A DNA stretch of 64,000 nt, taken from NCBI GenBank assembly GCA_041395865.1, contig JAWKZQ010000001.1:372001-436000 (forward strand). Reading direction: 5' to 3'. Below are positions 8,554 to 18,245 of the stretch, piece after piece (the first letter of the stretch is position 1; every line of letters begins with the position of its first letter). A program made the translations under genes and the position numbers. A model generated the notes under the pieces. That model saw only the letters and a list, made by a program, of their open reading frames with translations, was not told where the DNA came from and searched no databases. Origin of the DNA: IMCC2047 sp041395865 (GTDB lineage: Bacteria > Pseudomonadota > Gammaproteobacteria > Pseudomonadales > IMCC2047).

Positions 8554-10626
8554 ATGAAGAAATTAGCGTTTCTTGCGGCTTCGTGTGCGGTTGTCATATC
8601 TAGTGCTGCTGGGGCTTTTGAGGCTGGTGAAGAAGATTTGTTGTCGCTTTATGGCGATGAGGATTTTGTAAGTATTGCTACAGGACGAAAGCAGTTGCTG
8701 TCAAAAGCGCCTGCTGTAGCTAGTGTAATTACAGCTGAACAGATAAAAAAAATCGGTGCTAAAGATATTGAGCAAGTGCTGGAAACTGTTGCAGGACTAC
8801 ACGTGTCTCGACGAGACTCTGCTTATAATCCTACTTTTCTAATTCGTGGTATTCATTCTGATTTCAATGCACAGGTACTGATTTTAATTAACGGTATTCC
8901 TGTTACTAATGTATTTACTGGGGACAGATCACTAGTGTGGGGAGGAATGCCAGTACAAAATATTTCCCGTATTGAAGTAATACGAGGACCCGGCTCAGCT
9001 GTTTATGGCGCAGACGCTTTTGCCGGTACGATCAATATTATTACAAAAGCAGCCGATGAAATTGATGGGCTTGAAACTGGATTTTCAGCGGGCTCTTTTG
9101 ATACCTATCACGCATGGACTCTCTACGGAGGAAATGTGAATGGCTGGGATGTGGCTTTTTCGATGGAGCTTTCTGAAACGAATGGACATGACGAGAAAGT
9201 CGAGTCTGATTTACAAAGTGTGTTTGATGGCTTGCTTGCAACGAATGCCTCGTTGGCACCTGGCGGGGTTAATACGGGGAAAAAATCTGTGGAGTCCCGC
9301 CTTGATATTTCGAAAGACGAATGGCGACTGCGGCTAGGTTTTCAGGGTCGCTACGACGTTGAAACTGGTTCTGGAGTAAATCAGGCTCTGGACTTTTTGG
9401 GGAAAGGAGAAAGTGAGCGCTTCAATTTAGATTTGAGCTACCACAACCCGGAGTTTTCGGAAAACTGGGATGTGCAAGGGACCTTCAGCTTTTTCCAAAC
9501 AGGCTTCAAAACTGAGGATATTCACCTTCTTCCGGCGGGAGCCTTTGGCGGTTTGTTCCCTGAGGGGCTTATTGGTAGTCCGGAAGTTAATGAGCGCCAT
9601 TACCGCTATGATATGTCAGCTTTTTTTGCCGGTTTCGAAAACCATAATGTACGTCTAGGTACCGGTGTCCATTATATTGACCAATATGATATTGAAGAAA
9701 CCAAGAACTTCACTGCTAATCCTCCTCCTTTACCGCCAACACCAATGGCATTGACGAAAGTTTCAGGAGCGGCACTTTTTAATCGTGAAGAATCGCGTAC
9801 TGTAAAGTATGTTTCAATTCAGGATGAGTGGGACTTTGCAACGGACTGGTCTTTAACTACAGGTCTTCGTTATGACCACTATTCCGATTTTGGGGAGACA
9901 GTAAATCCCCGTTTGGCTTTAGTGTGGGATACATCCTATAACCTTACAACAAAACTTCTTTATGGGCGCGCCTTTAGAGCCCCTTCCTTTGCGGAGCAGT
10001 TTAACCAAGCTAACCCGGTTGCTGTTGGCAACCCTGATCTTGATCCAGAAATTATTAATACCTACGAACTTGCTTTTGACTATACCCATTCTGGAGATTT
10101 AAGCGCTGGACTAAACCTCTTTTATTACAAAATGGAAGATATTATCCGCTTTACCCCGGTGGCAATGAATACGGGCGACCAAACTGGGCATGGATTGGAG
10201 TTGGAATTTAATTGGCAAGTGACTCCTCAAACAAGTATCAACGGCAACTACGCTCTTCAGCGATCTAAGGATGAGGCGAATGATCATGATGCTGGGCATG
10301 CACCTGAACAACAGGTTTATCTGAGTGTTGATCATGCTCTTCCATACGACTGGCAGGTTAACACGCAAATAAATCACGTTATGGACAGAAGACGCGTTTC
10401 GGCGGATGCAAGAAAAGACGTTGATGACTATACAACGTTAGATTTGACATTGATGCGTAGAAACTGGTTTGGAGGCTTTGATTTTGCTGTGTCCGTCTAT
10501 AATTTGACAGATGCAGAAGTGCAGGAGCCTTCTCTTTATGACTCATTGCAAGGCTTTGCTCCTATTTCAAATGACCTCCCTCAAGCAGGCCGTAGCATTA
10601 CTGCCGAAATAAGAAAAACTTGGTAG
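8554..10626 (+). CDS. TonB-dependent receptor-like outer-membrane protein (copy 1)
   Basis: A 690-residue outer-membrane beta-barrel with a plug domain. It has a signal peptide (MKKLAFLAASCAVVISSAAGA) and a short mature N-terminus carrying LYGDEDFVSIATG. The plug shows APAVASVITAEQI, LVINGIPV-type and IEVIRGPGSAVYGADAFAGTINIIT motifs, and the barrel ends in a C-terminal Trp (AEIRKTW). There is no STN signalling domain and no neighbouring FecI/FecR pair. A classical TonB box is not evident. The start at ATG 8554 is backed by AGAGGAG. It is a close paralogue of the gene at 16152-18227, and an orphan binding protein and a hybrid kinase follow in the same direction. A+T content is high. Ligand unknown. 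Confidence 0.9.
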   Translation: MKKLAFLAASCAVVISSAAGAFEAGEEDLLSLYGDEDFVSIATGRKQLLSKAPAVASVITAEQIKKIGAKDIEQVLETVAGLHVSRRDSAYNPTFLIRGIHSDFNAQVLILINGIPVTNVFTGDRSLVWGGMPVQNISRIEVIRGPGSAVYGADAFAGTINIITKAADEIDGLETGFSAGSFDTYHAWTLYGGNVNGWDVAFSMELSETNGHDEKVESDLQSVFDGLLATNASLAPGGVNTGKKSVESRLDISKDEWRLRLGFQGRYDVETGSGVNQALDFLGKGESERFNLDLSYHNPEFSENWDVQGTFSFFQTGFKTEDIHLLPAGAFGGLFPEGLIGSPEVNERHYRYDMSAFFAGFENHNVRLGTGVHYIDQYDIEETKNFTANPPPLPPTPMALTKVSGAALFNREESRTVKYVSIQDEWDFATDWSLTTGLRYDHYSDFGETVNPRLALVWDTSYNLTTKLLYGRAFRAPSFAEQFNQANPVAVGNPDLDPEIINTYELAFDYTHSGDLSAGLNLFYYKMEDIIRFTPVAMNTGDQTGHGLELEFNWQVTPQTSINGNYALQRSKDEANDHDAGHAPEQQVYLSVDHALPYDWQVNTQINHVMDRRRVSADARKDVDDYTTLDLTLMRRNWFGGFDFAVSVYNLTDAEVQEPSLYDSLQGFAPISNDLPQAGRSITAEIRKTW

Positions 10627-10708
10627 AAAGGACCCGTGCGGCAACTCATGATGAATGATTCCTCCAGGATGGTACCGGGCTCCAATGTGGACAAAACCAG
10701 ACACTAAA

Positions 10709-11641
10709 ATGAGGTGGTGGAGCCTGCGCTTTTTTCCGGCGCTCTGCTTGTTATTAGCCACATTTGCGGTCAAGGCCGAAGGTGCGGCTGTGGCTGTGCT
10801 GTATCCCGAGGTCCGGGCGCCCTATGACCGTATCTTCAATGACATACTGCAGGGTATTGAGCAGCAGGCTAACGGCAAGGTCGTTACCTATGCGCTTAAA
10901 GGTGAAGAGGGGCTTACCCATGTTAAGGGCTGGCTGGAGCAGAATGATCCTGCTGCGATCATTTCGCTGGGAAGTCATGGTAAGGCGCTTGCTGACAATC
11001 TGGCTTTAGGGCCAAAAGTGGTTGTTGGTGCTTCAATGCTTTCTGACTTGAATATCAGCCAAGGTGTCTTGGGGATTTCTCTAACGCCTGCGCCGGAAAA
11101 GCTATTTTCCAGATTGAAACAACTTGCCCCCAAAGTAAAAAAAGTACATGTCGTTTACCAGCCGGAGACGAATACCTGGCTGATTAATCGAGCAATGAGG
11201 GCTGCAAAGGATTACCAACTCGAGGTGCAGGCCTTCCCTGCGGCTGATGTTCGTGAAGCAGCAGCGCTTTACAAAAAAATCCTGAAAGAGACGGCTGATG
11301 GAGCGCAGGCGGTTTGGCTGCTCCAGGGCGATCCGACATTGGATGAGCGGAGTCTTTTGCCGACCATCCTGCGCAATGCCTGGAATAAAAGTTTTGTTGT
11401 GTTTTCCAGTAATCCTTCCCATGTTAAGCGCGGAGCCCTTTTTTCGCTTTACCCGGATAATGTGAAAATGGGCGCCAGCCTGGCAAAAAAAGCCCAGAAT
11501 ATTTTGAAGGGTATCGATCAGGATGTTGACCCGTTGGATGATTTGCTGATCGCGGTGAATGTGAGGACTGCTGAGCACCTCTCCTTAAGAATCAGTCGCG
11601 CGCAGGAGCGAGAATTCAACCTGGTGTTCCCACTTAAATAG
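10709..11641 (+). CDS. Orphan periplasmic binding protein (ABC substrate-binding-like)
   Basis: A periplasmic protein of the PF04392-type substrate-binding fold (AAVAVLYPEVRAPYDRIFNDI, then two Rossmann-like lobes). From ATG 10709 it has a good signal peptide, MRWWSLRFFPALCLLLATFAVKA, so that start is preferred over the upstream in-frame ATGs at 10655 and 10685. Mature length is about 285 residues. No ABC permease or ATPase gene is in the window, and the next gene, 3 bases later, is a membrane hybrid kinase. The likely role is therefore ligand presentation to the kinase, comparable to LuxP with LuxQ or TorT with TorS, rather than uptake. This role is inference. Confidence 0.8.
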   Translation: MRWWSLRFFPALCLLLATFAVKAEGAAVAVLYPEVRAPYDRIFNDILQGIEQQANGKVVTYALKGEEGLTHVKGWLEQNDPAAIISLGSHGKALADNLALGPKVVVGASMLSDLNISQGVLGISLTPAPEKLFSRLKQLAPKVKKVHVVYQPETNTWLINRAMRAAKDYQLEVQAFPAADVREAAALYKKILKETADGAQAVWLLQGDPTLDERSLLPTILRNAWNKSFVVFSSNPSHVKRGALFSLYPDNVKMGASLAKKAQNILKGIDQDVDPLDDLLIAVNVRTAEHLSLRISRAQEREFNLVFPLK

Positions 11642-11644
11642 ATT

Positions 11645-14600
11645 ATGAAGCAAACGTCACGCAAAACACTTGGCCGAGCAGGTTTCAGGCCGTTACTGGT
11701 AACAACCTTTACGTTGGGTATTGTGTTGTTAGCGCTGGCGTCCACGTTTGTGACTTCATCGTTGTCCAGCGATGCTGTTCGTGCACGTATTACCCATGAA
11801 GGCTTGAATATTACCCAGACCTTTGCCGATCAGAGCCGGGTTGCCTTGCTTTATCAAAGTGCCTCAGATGCTAAATATATCGCCGATGCAATTCTGGCAT
11901 TTCCCGATATGCTCAGCGTTGGCGTTTATGATGATAAACAGGCCCCTTTGTATCTGTCCTCCTCAGAGGAGTCTGTTGAGCAGCATCAGGAATGGCCCGA
12001 TTCATTGCGCCTGGTTTCGGAAACTGAAGAGGCCTGGCACTTTGTTGCCCCTGTTTTTACTGGTACGCAGGAAGATCAGGATTCCCTGTTTTTAAGCGAT
12101 GAAGTTGAGTTGACACCTGAGCTGGTCGGTTATGTGCGCGTGCAGATGGGCAAGGAAAGTATGCGCAAGATGGAGGCGGATATCTTCCGCTTCAATATGA
12201 TCGTTTCATTTGTCCTGGCCGGAATCCTGTTGGTTATTTTGTTGGCGATTACCAATCAAATGACGCGACCGTTGAGTACATTGGCGGGTGTCATGCGTAA
12301 CGCTAAGGAAGGTGCGAAGGATATTCGCGCCGATATTAAAGGCACGCGTGAAGTGGTGGAAATGGAATCAGCGTTTAACACCATGATGGATGTGCTGGAG
12401 GCGCGTGAGGAGGATTTGAAGGCTACCAGGGACTTAGCTCTTGAAGCGGCGCGTCTTAAGGGGGAGTTTGCCGCAAATGTGAGTCATGAACTACGCACCC
12501 CGTTGAACGGTGTGCTGGGCATGCTTGATTTGCTGAAAGATATGGGGCTCACCTCCAAACAGCAGGAGTATGTGGAAATTGCCGCGGGTTCGGCAGAATC
12601 CTTGTTGGGGCTGATCGACGATATCCTTGATTTCTCCAAACTGGATTCGGGGAAAATGCAGGTTGACCAGCAGCATTTCAACTTGGCTGACCTGCTGGAA
12701 GAAATCATGCTGCTTCTTTGCACGCAGGCACAGCGGAAGAACCTGGATATCGCTTATTTAATTGATGACGAGGTGCCTGAAATCCTGCAGGGGGATAGCG
12801 GCCGTTTGCGCCAGGTGCTGATTAACCTGCTGGGTAATGCGCTTAAATTTACTCATAAGGGTGAGGTGAGCATCGAAGTTAGTTGTCGGCAGCAGGAAAA
12901 CGGGCAGGCTAAACTGCACTTTAGGGTGCGTGATACCGGTATTGGCATGGCGGAGGAGGCGAAGCAAAGAATCTTCGAGGCCTTTTCACAGGCGGATGGT
13001 TCTACGACAAGGAAATATGGCGGCACGGGCCTTGGGTTAGCGATTTCCAGGCAGCTGGTTAACCTGATGGGTGGCGAACTAAATGTCGATAGTGAGCTGG
13101 GCAAAGGCAGTACGTTCTGGTTTGACCTCGACTTTGCCGTGAGCAAGGAAAAAGCACCGGTTGCTGAGCTTAAAATCAAGGGTGAACGTGTGTTGGTGGT
13201 TGATGACACCGAGTTAACCCGCCGTTATTTAGGGCAGTTGCTGGAACGCTTATCGGTCGATCTTGAAATGGCAACGGACGGCGTCAACGCGCTCGAAATG
13301 ATGCGTAGAGCGGCGGCTGAAGGTAAGCCCTATCAGATTGTTTTGATTGACGATGCGATTCAGGGGATGCGTGGCAGTGACTTGGTGCGCTTGATCGTAA
13401 ATGATCCGACGATTACCAATACGCGCATTTTTATGATGATGAGCCGCTCAAACGTCGCCGCTGAGCAGATGGATAAATTAAATATCTCCGGCTATCTGCC
13501 CAAGCCAGCACAGCGTAAAGACGTGATTTCGCTCTTGAGTGAGCTGCCCGCCGCGATCGATGACGCTGAACTGCAGGGTGAAGACGAACAGACCCGGTCT
13601 GAGGTGGCAAGGCTTAGTTTTAAAGGCAAACGCCTGTTGGTTGTTGAGGATAATCGCGCCAACCAGCAAGTGGTGCTTGGCATGCTGGAACGGCTTGGTT
13701 GTAAGGCCACCATCGCCAATAACGGTAGAGAGTCGCTGGCCATTATTGCAAGGAATCAGTTTGATCTGGTGTTAATGGATTGCCACATGCCGGAAATGGA
13801 TGGCTATGAAGCAACATCCCAAATTCGCAAACTGGAAGCCGCCGATGAGAGGATTCCCATTGTCGCGATGACGGCAAATGTTCAGAAAGGCGAGGCTGAA
13901 AAATGTATGGCGGTTGGCATGGACGACTATCTTGCCAAACCCCTTAAGCTTGAGGCGCTACGGGAAATGCTTTCACGCTGGCTGGAAGGCACGCAAGAGG
14001 CGGACAGCATTGAAGACAAAGCGCTGCAACCGGTCATGCTTGATGGTCGTGCGGGCGGGCTGGATAGCCAGGTGATTTCTGAGTTACGTGAACAGATTGG
14101 TGATGCGCTGCCAACCATGGTGCGGGTTTTTCTGGACGATTTGCCAGCTTATATTCGCTCAATTAAGGACGCTTTAAGGGTAGGCGATAGCAAGGCTGTG
14201 GGAGATATGGCGCATGGAATCAAAGGCGGTGCCAGTAATTTTGGTGCTAAGCGCTTGACCCAGGTGTGCCAGGAGTTAGAGGCGCATGGCCGTCAAGAAG
14301 ACCTTGCCGGCGCCCAGACGCTACTGGATGAGCTGATTATTGAGAGTGAGATTTTGCAGGCCCAGTTGCGAAAAGAGTTTCATGTTGAGGGCGCTCAATC
14401 AAGCGAAGTTAAAGCCAAAAACAATATGTTCCAGGACATGGCGGAGAACCCGCCGAATGTCGAGCAACGCCGGGTGCTGGTGGTGGATGATGACCGGGGA
14501 ATGCGTTTTGCTATGCGCAAAGTCCTTGAAAAGGATGGCTATCGGGTTGATGAAGTAGCCAATGGCGAGCAGGCCGTGATGTATTGTGAGCGATTTATGC

Positions 14601-16147
14601 CGGATCTGGTGTTGATGGATGCGATCATGCCCGGCATGGATGGCTTTAAAGCCTGCTCAGAAATCCAGAACCTGCCCAGTGGCAAGCACGTGCCGGTGTT
14701 GATCATCACAGCCTTGAACGATGAGGTCTCGATTGGTCGCGCCTTTTCGTCGGGGGCGACCGATTATATTTCCAAGCCGGTTAACTTCTCTGTGTTAAGG
14801 AAACGTATTGCCCGCTTGCTGCAGGCCAGTTTGGCGGAAAAATATGTGAGGGAGCTGGCCTATAATGATTCGCTTACCGGGTTGCCAAATCGCACGCTGT
14901 TCACAGAGTCGCTGAGTGAAATGCTGGCGAATAATGATGGCAACAGCATGATTGCGGTGTTATTCCTGGATCTCGATCGCTTTAAGCTGGTTAACGACAC
15001 CCTTGGGCACGATGCCGGAGACCTGTTGTTGAAGGTGGTTGCCGAGCGGCTGCAGGGTTGTGTCAGGCAGGGCGACATTGTTTCCCGTTTTGGCGGAGAC
15101 GAGTTTACCATTGTACTCAATCGGGTGAAGTCCTATTCAGTGGTTGAAAGCGTGGCAACCAAAATTCACCAGACCCTCTCACGCCCCTTCGTGTTTCTTG
15201 GCAAGGAAATGCATGTCAGTACCAGTGTCGGCATCGCCATGTATCCCAATGATGGAGAAGACATTGGGGTGCTGTTGAAAAATGCGGATATAGCCATGTA
15301 TCGAGCCAAGGAGAAAGGTGACCGTTATGAATTCTATGAGCAGAAAATGGAGGCCGATATCGCCCGGCGCCTGGGGATGGAAAATGACCTGCGCGGAGCG
15401 CTAGAGCGAAACGAAATGGCGCTTTTCTACCAGCCACAGGAGGATTTGAAAACCGGTGAGCTGATAGGCATGGAAGCGTTGGTACGCTGGCGACATCCGG
15501 TAAGGGGATTGGTGAGCCCGCTGGAATTCATTGCATTGGCAGAGGAAACCGGGCAAATTCTGGAGCTGGGCCAGTGGGTCATGCGTACCGCCTGTATGCA
15601 GCTGAAAGCGTGGCAGGGAAAGGGGTATCAACCCGTACGTATGGCGGTTAACCTGGCAGGACGGCAGCTCGAAAGTGGTCAAATAATCGACGAAATTGCA
15701 CAGGTGCTCGAGGAAACGGGGATATCGGGTGACCAGCTGGAATTGGAAATCACCGAAAGCACTATTATGGAGCATGCCGAAGAGGTGATCGTGACCCTGG
15801 AAAAAATTAAGGAAATGGGGGTCATGCTGGCGGTGGATGACTTTGGGACTGGCTATTCTTCCCTCAGTTACCTTAAGCGTTTCCCCATTGATATGTTAAA
15901 AATTGACAGAGCCTTTGTTTCAGATATTACGAGTGATAAAGTTGATGCCGATATTGTGACAACCATCATCACATTGGCGCATAGCCTGGGTGTAAAGGTG
16001 ATCGCTGAAGGCGTTGAAACGGACTTACAAAAGGAATTCTTGACTCGTGAAGGTTGTGACTACATGCAAGGGTATTTGCTTGGCAAGCCTGTCCCTGCCG
16101 ATGAATTTGAGGCGCTTTTCCTTAAAGAAAAGGCGCCAGCCGTTTAG
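11645..16147 (+). CDS. Hybrid histidine kinase fused to GGDEF-EAL (1500 aa)
   Basis: Domain order: TM1 (about 17-37), periplasmic sensor of about 140 residues, TM2 (about 185-205), HAMP, HisKA with phospho-His281 (NVSHELRTPLNG), HATPase (GTGLGLAIS), REC1 (Asp569, atypical IDDAIQGM), REC2 (Asp712, VLMDCHMPEMDG), HPT with His857 (AHGIKGGASNFG), REC3 (Asp992, VLMDAIMPGMDG), GGDEF at 1150-1154 with an RxxD inhibitory site (RQGD), and EAL at 1277. The EAL catalytic set (MAVNL, EITES, VDDFGTGYSS, LKID, AEGVE) is complete, so both synthesis and breakdown of c-di-GMP are possible. It is a BarA-like phosphorelay joined to a complete c-di-GMP module in one chain. It sits 3 bases after the binding-protein gene and 4 bases before a receptor gene. 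Confidence 0.93.
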   Translation: MKQTSRKTLGRAGFRPLLVTTFTLGIVLLALASTFVTSSLSSDAVRARITHEGLNITQTFADQSRVALLYQSASDAKYIADAILAFPDMLSVGVYDDKQAPLYLSSSEESVEQHQEWPDSLRLVSETEEAWHFVAPVFTGTQEDQDSLFLSDEVELTPELVGYVRVQMGKESMRKMEADIFRFNMIVSFVLAGILLVILLAITNQMTRPLSTLAGVMRNAKEGAKDIRADIKGTREVVEMESAFNTMMDVLEAREEDLKATRDLALEAARLKGEFAANVSHELRTPLNGVLGMLDLLKDMGLTSKQQEYVEIAAGSAESLLGLIDDILDFSKLDSGKMQVDQQHFNLADLLEEIMLLLCTQAQRKNLDIAYLIDDEVPEILQGDSGRLRQVLINLLGNALKFTHKGEVSIEVSCRQQENGQAKLHFRVRDTGIGMAEEAKQRIFEAFSQADGSTTRKYGGTGLGLAISRQLVNLMGGELNVDSELGKGSTFWFDLDFAVSKEKAPVAELKIKGERVLVVDDTELTRRYLGQLLERLSVDLEMATDGVNALEMMRRAAAEGKPYQIVLIDDAIQGMRGSDLVRLIVNDPTITNTRIFMMMSRSNVAAEQMDKLNISGYLPKPAQRKDVISLLSELPAAIDDAELQGEDEQTRSEVARLSFKGKRLLVVEDNRANQQVVLGMLERLGCKATIANNGRESLAIIARNQFDLVLMDCHMPEMDGYEATSQIRKLEAADERIPIVAMTANVQKGEAEKCMAVGMDDYLAKPLKLEALREMLSRWLEGTQEADSIEDKALQPVMLDGRAGGLDSQVISELREQIGDALPTMVRVFLDDLPAYIRSIKDALRVGDSKAVGDMAHGIKGGASNFGAKRLTQVCQELEAHGRQEDLAGAQTLLDELIIESEILQAQLRKEFHVEGAQSSEVKAKNNMFQDMAENPPNVEQRRVLVVDDDRGMRFAMRKVLEKDGYRVDEVANGEQAVMYCERFMPDLVLMDAIMPGMDGFKACSEIQNLPSGKHVPVLIITALNDEVSIGRAFSSGATDYISKPVNFSVLRKRIARLLQASLAEKYVRELAYNDSLTGLPNRTLFTESLSEMLANNDGNSMIAVLFLDLDRFKLVNDTLGHDAGDLLLKVVAERLQGCVRQGDIVSRFGGDEFTIVLNRVKSYSVVESVATKIHQTLSRPFVFLGKEMHVSTSVGIAMYPNDGEDIGVLLKNADIAMYRAKEKGDRYEFYEQKMEADIARRLGMENDLRGALERNEMALFYQPQEDLKTGELIGMEALVRWRHPVRGLVSPLEFIALAEETGQILELGQWVMRTACMQLKAWQGKGYQPVRMAVNLAGRQLESGQIIDEIAQVLEETGISGDQLELEITESTIMEHAEEVIVTLEKIKEMGVMLAVDDFGTGYSSLSYLKRFPIDMLKIDRAFVSDITSDKVDADIVTTIITLAHSLGVKVIAEGVETDLQKEFLTREGCDYMQGYLLGKPVPADEFEALFLKEKAPAV

Positions 16148-16151
16148 TTGG

Positions 16152-18227
16152 ATGAGCGCTGGCAAAAAAGGTGTTTTACCTGCTTTAGCGCTCGTTCAAA
16201 TCCTGATTGCCCCTGTTTATGCCGTTTCTCCGGTTGATGAAGAGCTCTCTTATCTCTATGGCGATGATGCGTTTGTGAGTATTGCTACTGGCTACAAGCA
16301 GCACATAACTGAAGCGCCAGCTGTCGCAAGTGTTATTACTGCTGAGCATATTCGGGCCATGGGCTTAAGGGATCTTGATCAGATTCTCGAAGCGGTTCCC
16401 GGGCTGCATGTTGCTTTATCTCCGGGTTCTTATAATCCTGTTTATTCTATTCGTGGTATTTATTCCAGTCGAAATCCCCAAACACTCGTATTGATTAATG
16501 GTTTCCCTATTACCCATATATTTGCTGGAAACAGGGGAGAAAAGTGGGCTGGAATGCCTGTGGAAATGATTGCTCGGGTTGAAGTGATCAGGGGGCCAGG
16601 TTCAGCTTTATATGGTGCTGATGCGCTTGCTGGGGTTATTAATATTATTACTAAGAATGCAAATGACATTGATGGCCTTGAAGCTGGTGCTTCGTATGGC
16701 TCATTTGATACCCAGGCAGGATGGTTATTATATGGTGGCTTGGTTAATGGGTGGAGTGTCGCTTTTGGATTGGAGGTTTTAGATACTGATGGACACAGAG
16801 AAGAAATCGGGAGTGACGAACAAACACGACGTGACGCTATTGATATGACGTCGGCAACCCTCGCTCCTGGCTCTGTTAATCTGGAGATGCAGGGTGTTGA
16901 TTTGCGTCTTGAACTCGAAAAAGCACACTGGAAAATCAGAGCTGGTTATCAAGGGCGCTATGGAGTTGGTGCCGGTGCCGGGCTTAACCAAGCGCTGGAT
17001 CCTTTTGGGTCGGGCAACAGTGAGCGGTTCAATTTGGATGTGACCTATCAGATACCGGAGATAGTAAAAAAATGGGACTTTAAAACCTCATTCAGTTATT
17101 TTGATACGGTGCTGGAAACTGACGATACCAGGCTGCTGCCGTCTGGTGCTTTTGGTTTTTTTCCTGAGGGTATGGTTGGTGAGCCCAGTCAGTATGAACG
17201 GCATTACCGCTACGATATGTCTGCCTTGTTTTCAGGGATAGAGGCTCACCAACTCAATTTTGGCCTCGGTTATCACTATCTTGATCTATATCGAATTGAA
17301 GAAAGTAAAAATTTCGATTTGTCGATGGGGTTTCCGCCTGTAGACCTGGGTAGCGTTGTCGCTGTTAGTGGGGACGAGCGTTTCAATGAAGAACGGCATC
17401 GAGAAATTACCTACTTCTTTATGCAGGATGATTGGAAAATTAGCCGGGACTTGAGTTTGACTGGTGGTCTTCGGTATGACCATTTCTCTGATTTTGGCGG
17501 CACACTTAATCCCCGTTTGGCTTTGGTGTGGAGTAGTGGAAATTTAACAAGCAAGTTTCTTTATGGGCGGGCATTCAGGGCGCCCTCCATCGCGGAGCAA
17601 TTCAACAGAAATAACCCTGTGGCGATTGGTAATCAGAACCTTGATCCTGAAACCATTGATAGCTACGAAGTGGCATTTGATTATGCCTATTCGCCGGACA
17701 TGAGACTGGGGTTGAATCTTTTCTACTACCAAATGGAGGATATGATTCGCTTCATGCCGATTGCGGAAAACAAGGGCTCACAAATGGGCAAAGGGCTTGA
17801 GTTGGAGTTTGACTGGCAAGCCAGCCCGGTAACTCAAATTTCTGCAAACTACGCTTATCAGCGTGCAAGAGATAAAGAAGCAGGCCTGCCGGTAGCCAAT
17901 GTGCCTGAGCACCAGCTTTTTTTGCGATGGCAGCAGCAACTGCTGCCACAGTGGAGTTTGTCTACGAGTTTGAATGGTGTCTTTGATCGTTGTCGGGCTG
18001 CCGGTGATGATCGTCAGGATATAGAGGACTATATCATCCTTGATCTGACATTAACGGGCAGAGAGTTGATGCCGGGTTTGGCGGTATCCATCTCAATGTT
18101 TAATGCGACTGATGAAGATGCACGAGAGCCATCACTTTATGACCCTTTGAGTGACAGTGTTTCCATCCCTGGAGACTTGCCATTGGCAGGTCGCAGTTTT
18201 GTGGCAACCTTGCGCAAGGTCTGGTAG
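16152..18227 (+). CDS. TonB-dependent receptor-like outer-membrane protein (copy 2)
   Basis: A 691-residue plug-and-barrel protein paralogous to the gene at 8554-10626. It shares YLYGDDAFVSIATG, EAPAVASVITAEHI, IEVIRGPGSA-type plug motifs, FNRNNPVAIGNQNLDPET in the barrel and a C-terminal Trp. The start is ATG 16152, four bases after the kinase stop. It gives a hydrophobic signal (VLPALALVQILIAPVYA), whereas the longer frame from 16047 would overlap the kinase by 100 bases. The tight spacing points to cotranscription with the binding protein and kinase. Either the two receptors take up or sense related ligands, or one arose by duplication around the sensor pair. No TonB/ExbB/ExbD genes are nearby. 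Confidence 0.9.
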   Translation: MSAGKKGVLPALALVQILIAPVYAVSPVDEELSYLYGDDAFVSIATGYKQHITEAPAVASVITAEHIRAMGLRDLDQILEAVPGLHVALSPGSYNPVYSIRGIYSSRNPQTLVLINGFPITHIFAGNRGEKWAGMPVEMIARVEVIRGPGSALYGADALAGVINIITKNANDIDGLEAGASYGSFDTQAGWLLYGGLVNGWSVAFGLEVLDTDGHREEIGSDEQTRRDAIDMTSATLAPGSVNLEMQGVDLRLELEKAHWKIRAGYQGRYGVGAGAGLNQALDPFGSGNSERFNLDVTYQIPEIVKKWDFKTSFSYFDTVLETDDTRLLPSGAFGFFPEGMVGEPSQYERHYRYDMSALFSGIEAHQLNFGLGYHYLDLYRIEESKNFDLSMGFPPVDLGSVVAVSGDERFNEERHREITYFFMQDDWKISRDLSLTGGLRYDHFSDFGGTLNPRLALVWSSGNLTSKFLYGRAFRAPSIAEQFNRNNPVAIGNQNLDPETIDSYEVAFDYAYSPDMRLGLNLFYYQMEDMIRFMPIAENKGSQMGKGLELEFDWQASPVTQISANYAYQRARDKEAGLPVANVPEHQLFLRWQQQLLPQWSLSTSLNGVFDRCRAAGDDRQDIEDYIILDLTLTGRELMPGLAVSISMFNATDEDAREPSLYDPLSDSVSIPGDLPLAGRSFVATLRKVW

Positions 18228-18245
18228 CGGCAAGCCTTGCTGAAG

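Noticed and set aside
8554..10626. FecA-type transducer with sigma/anti-sigma partners
   Set aside because: The mature N-terminus is too short for an STN domain and no ECF sigma or FecR-like gene is nearby.
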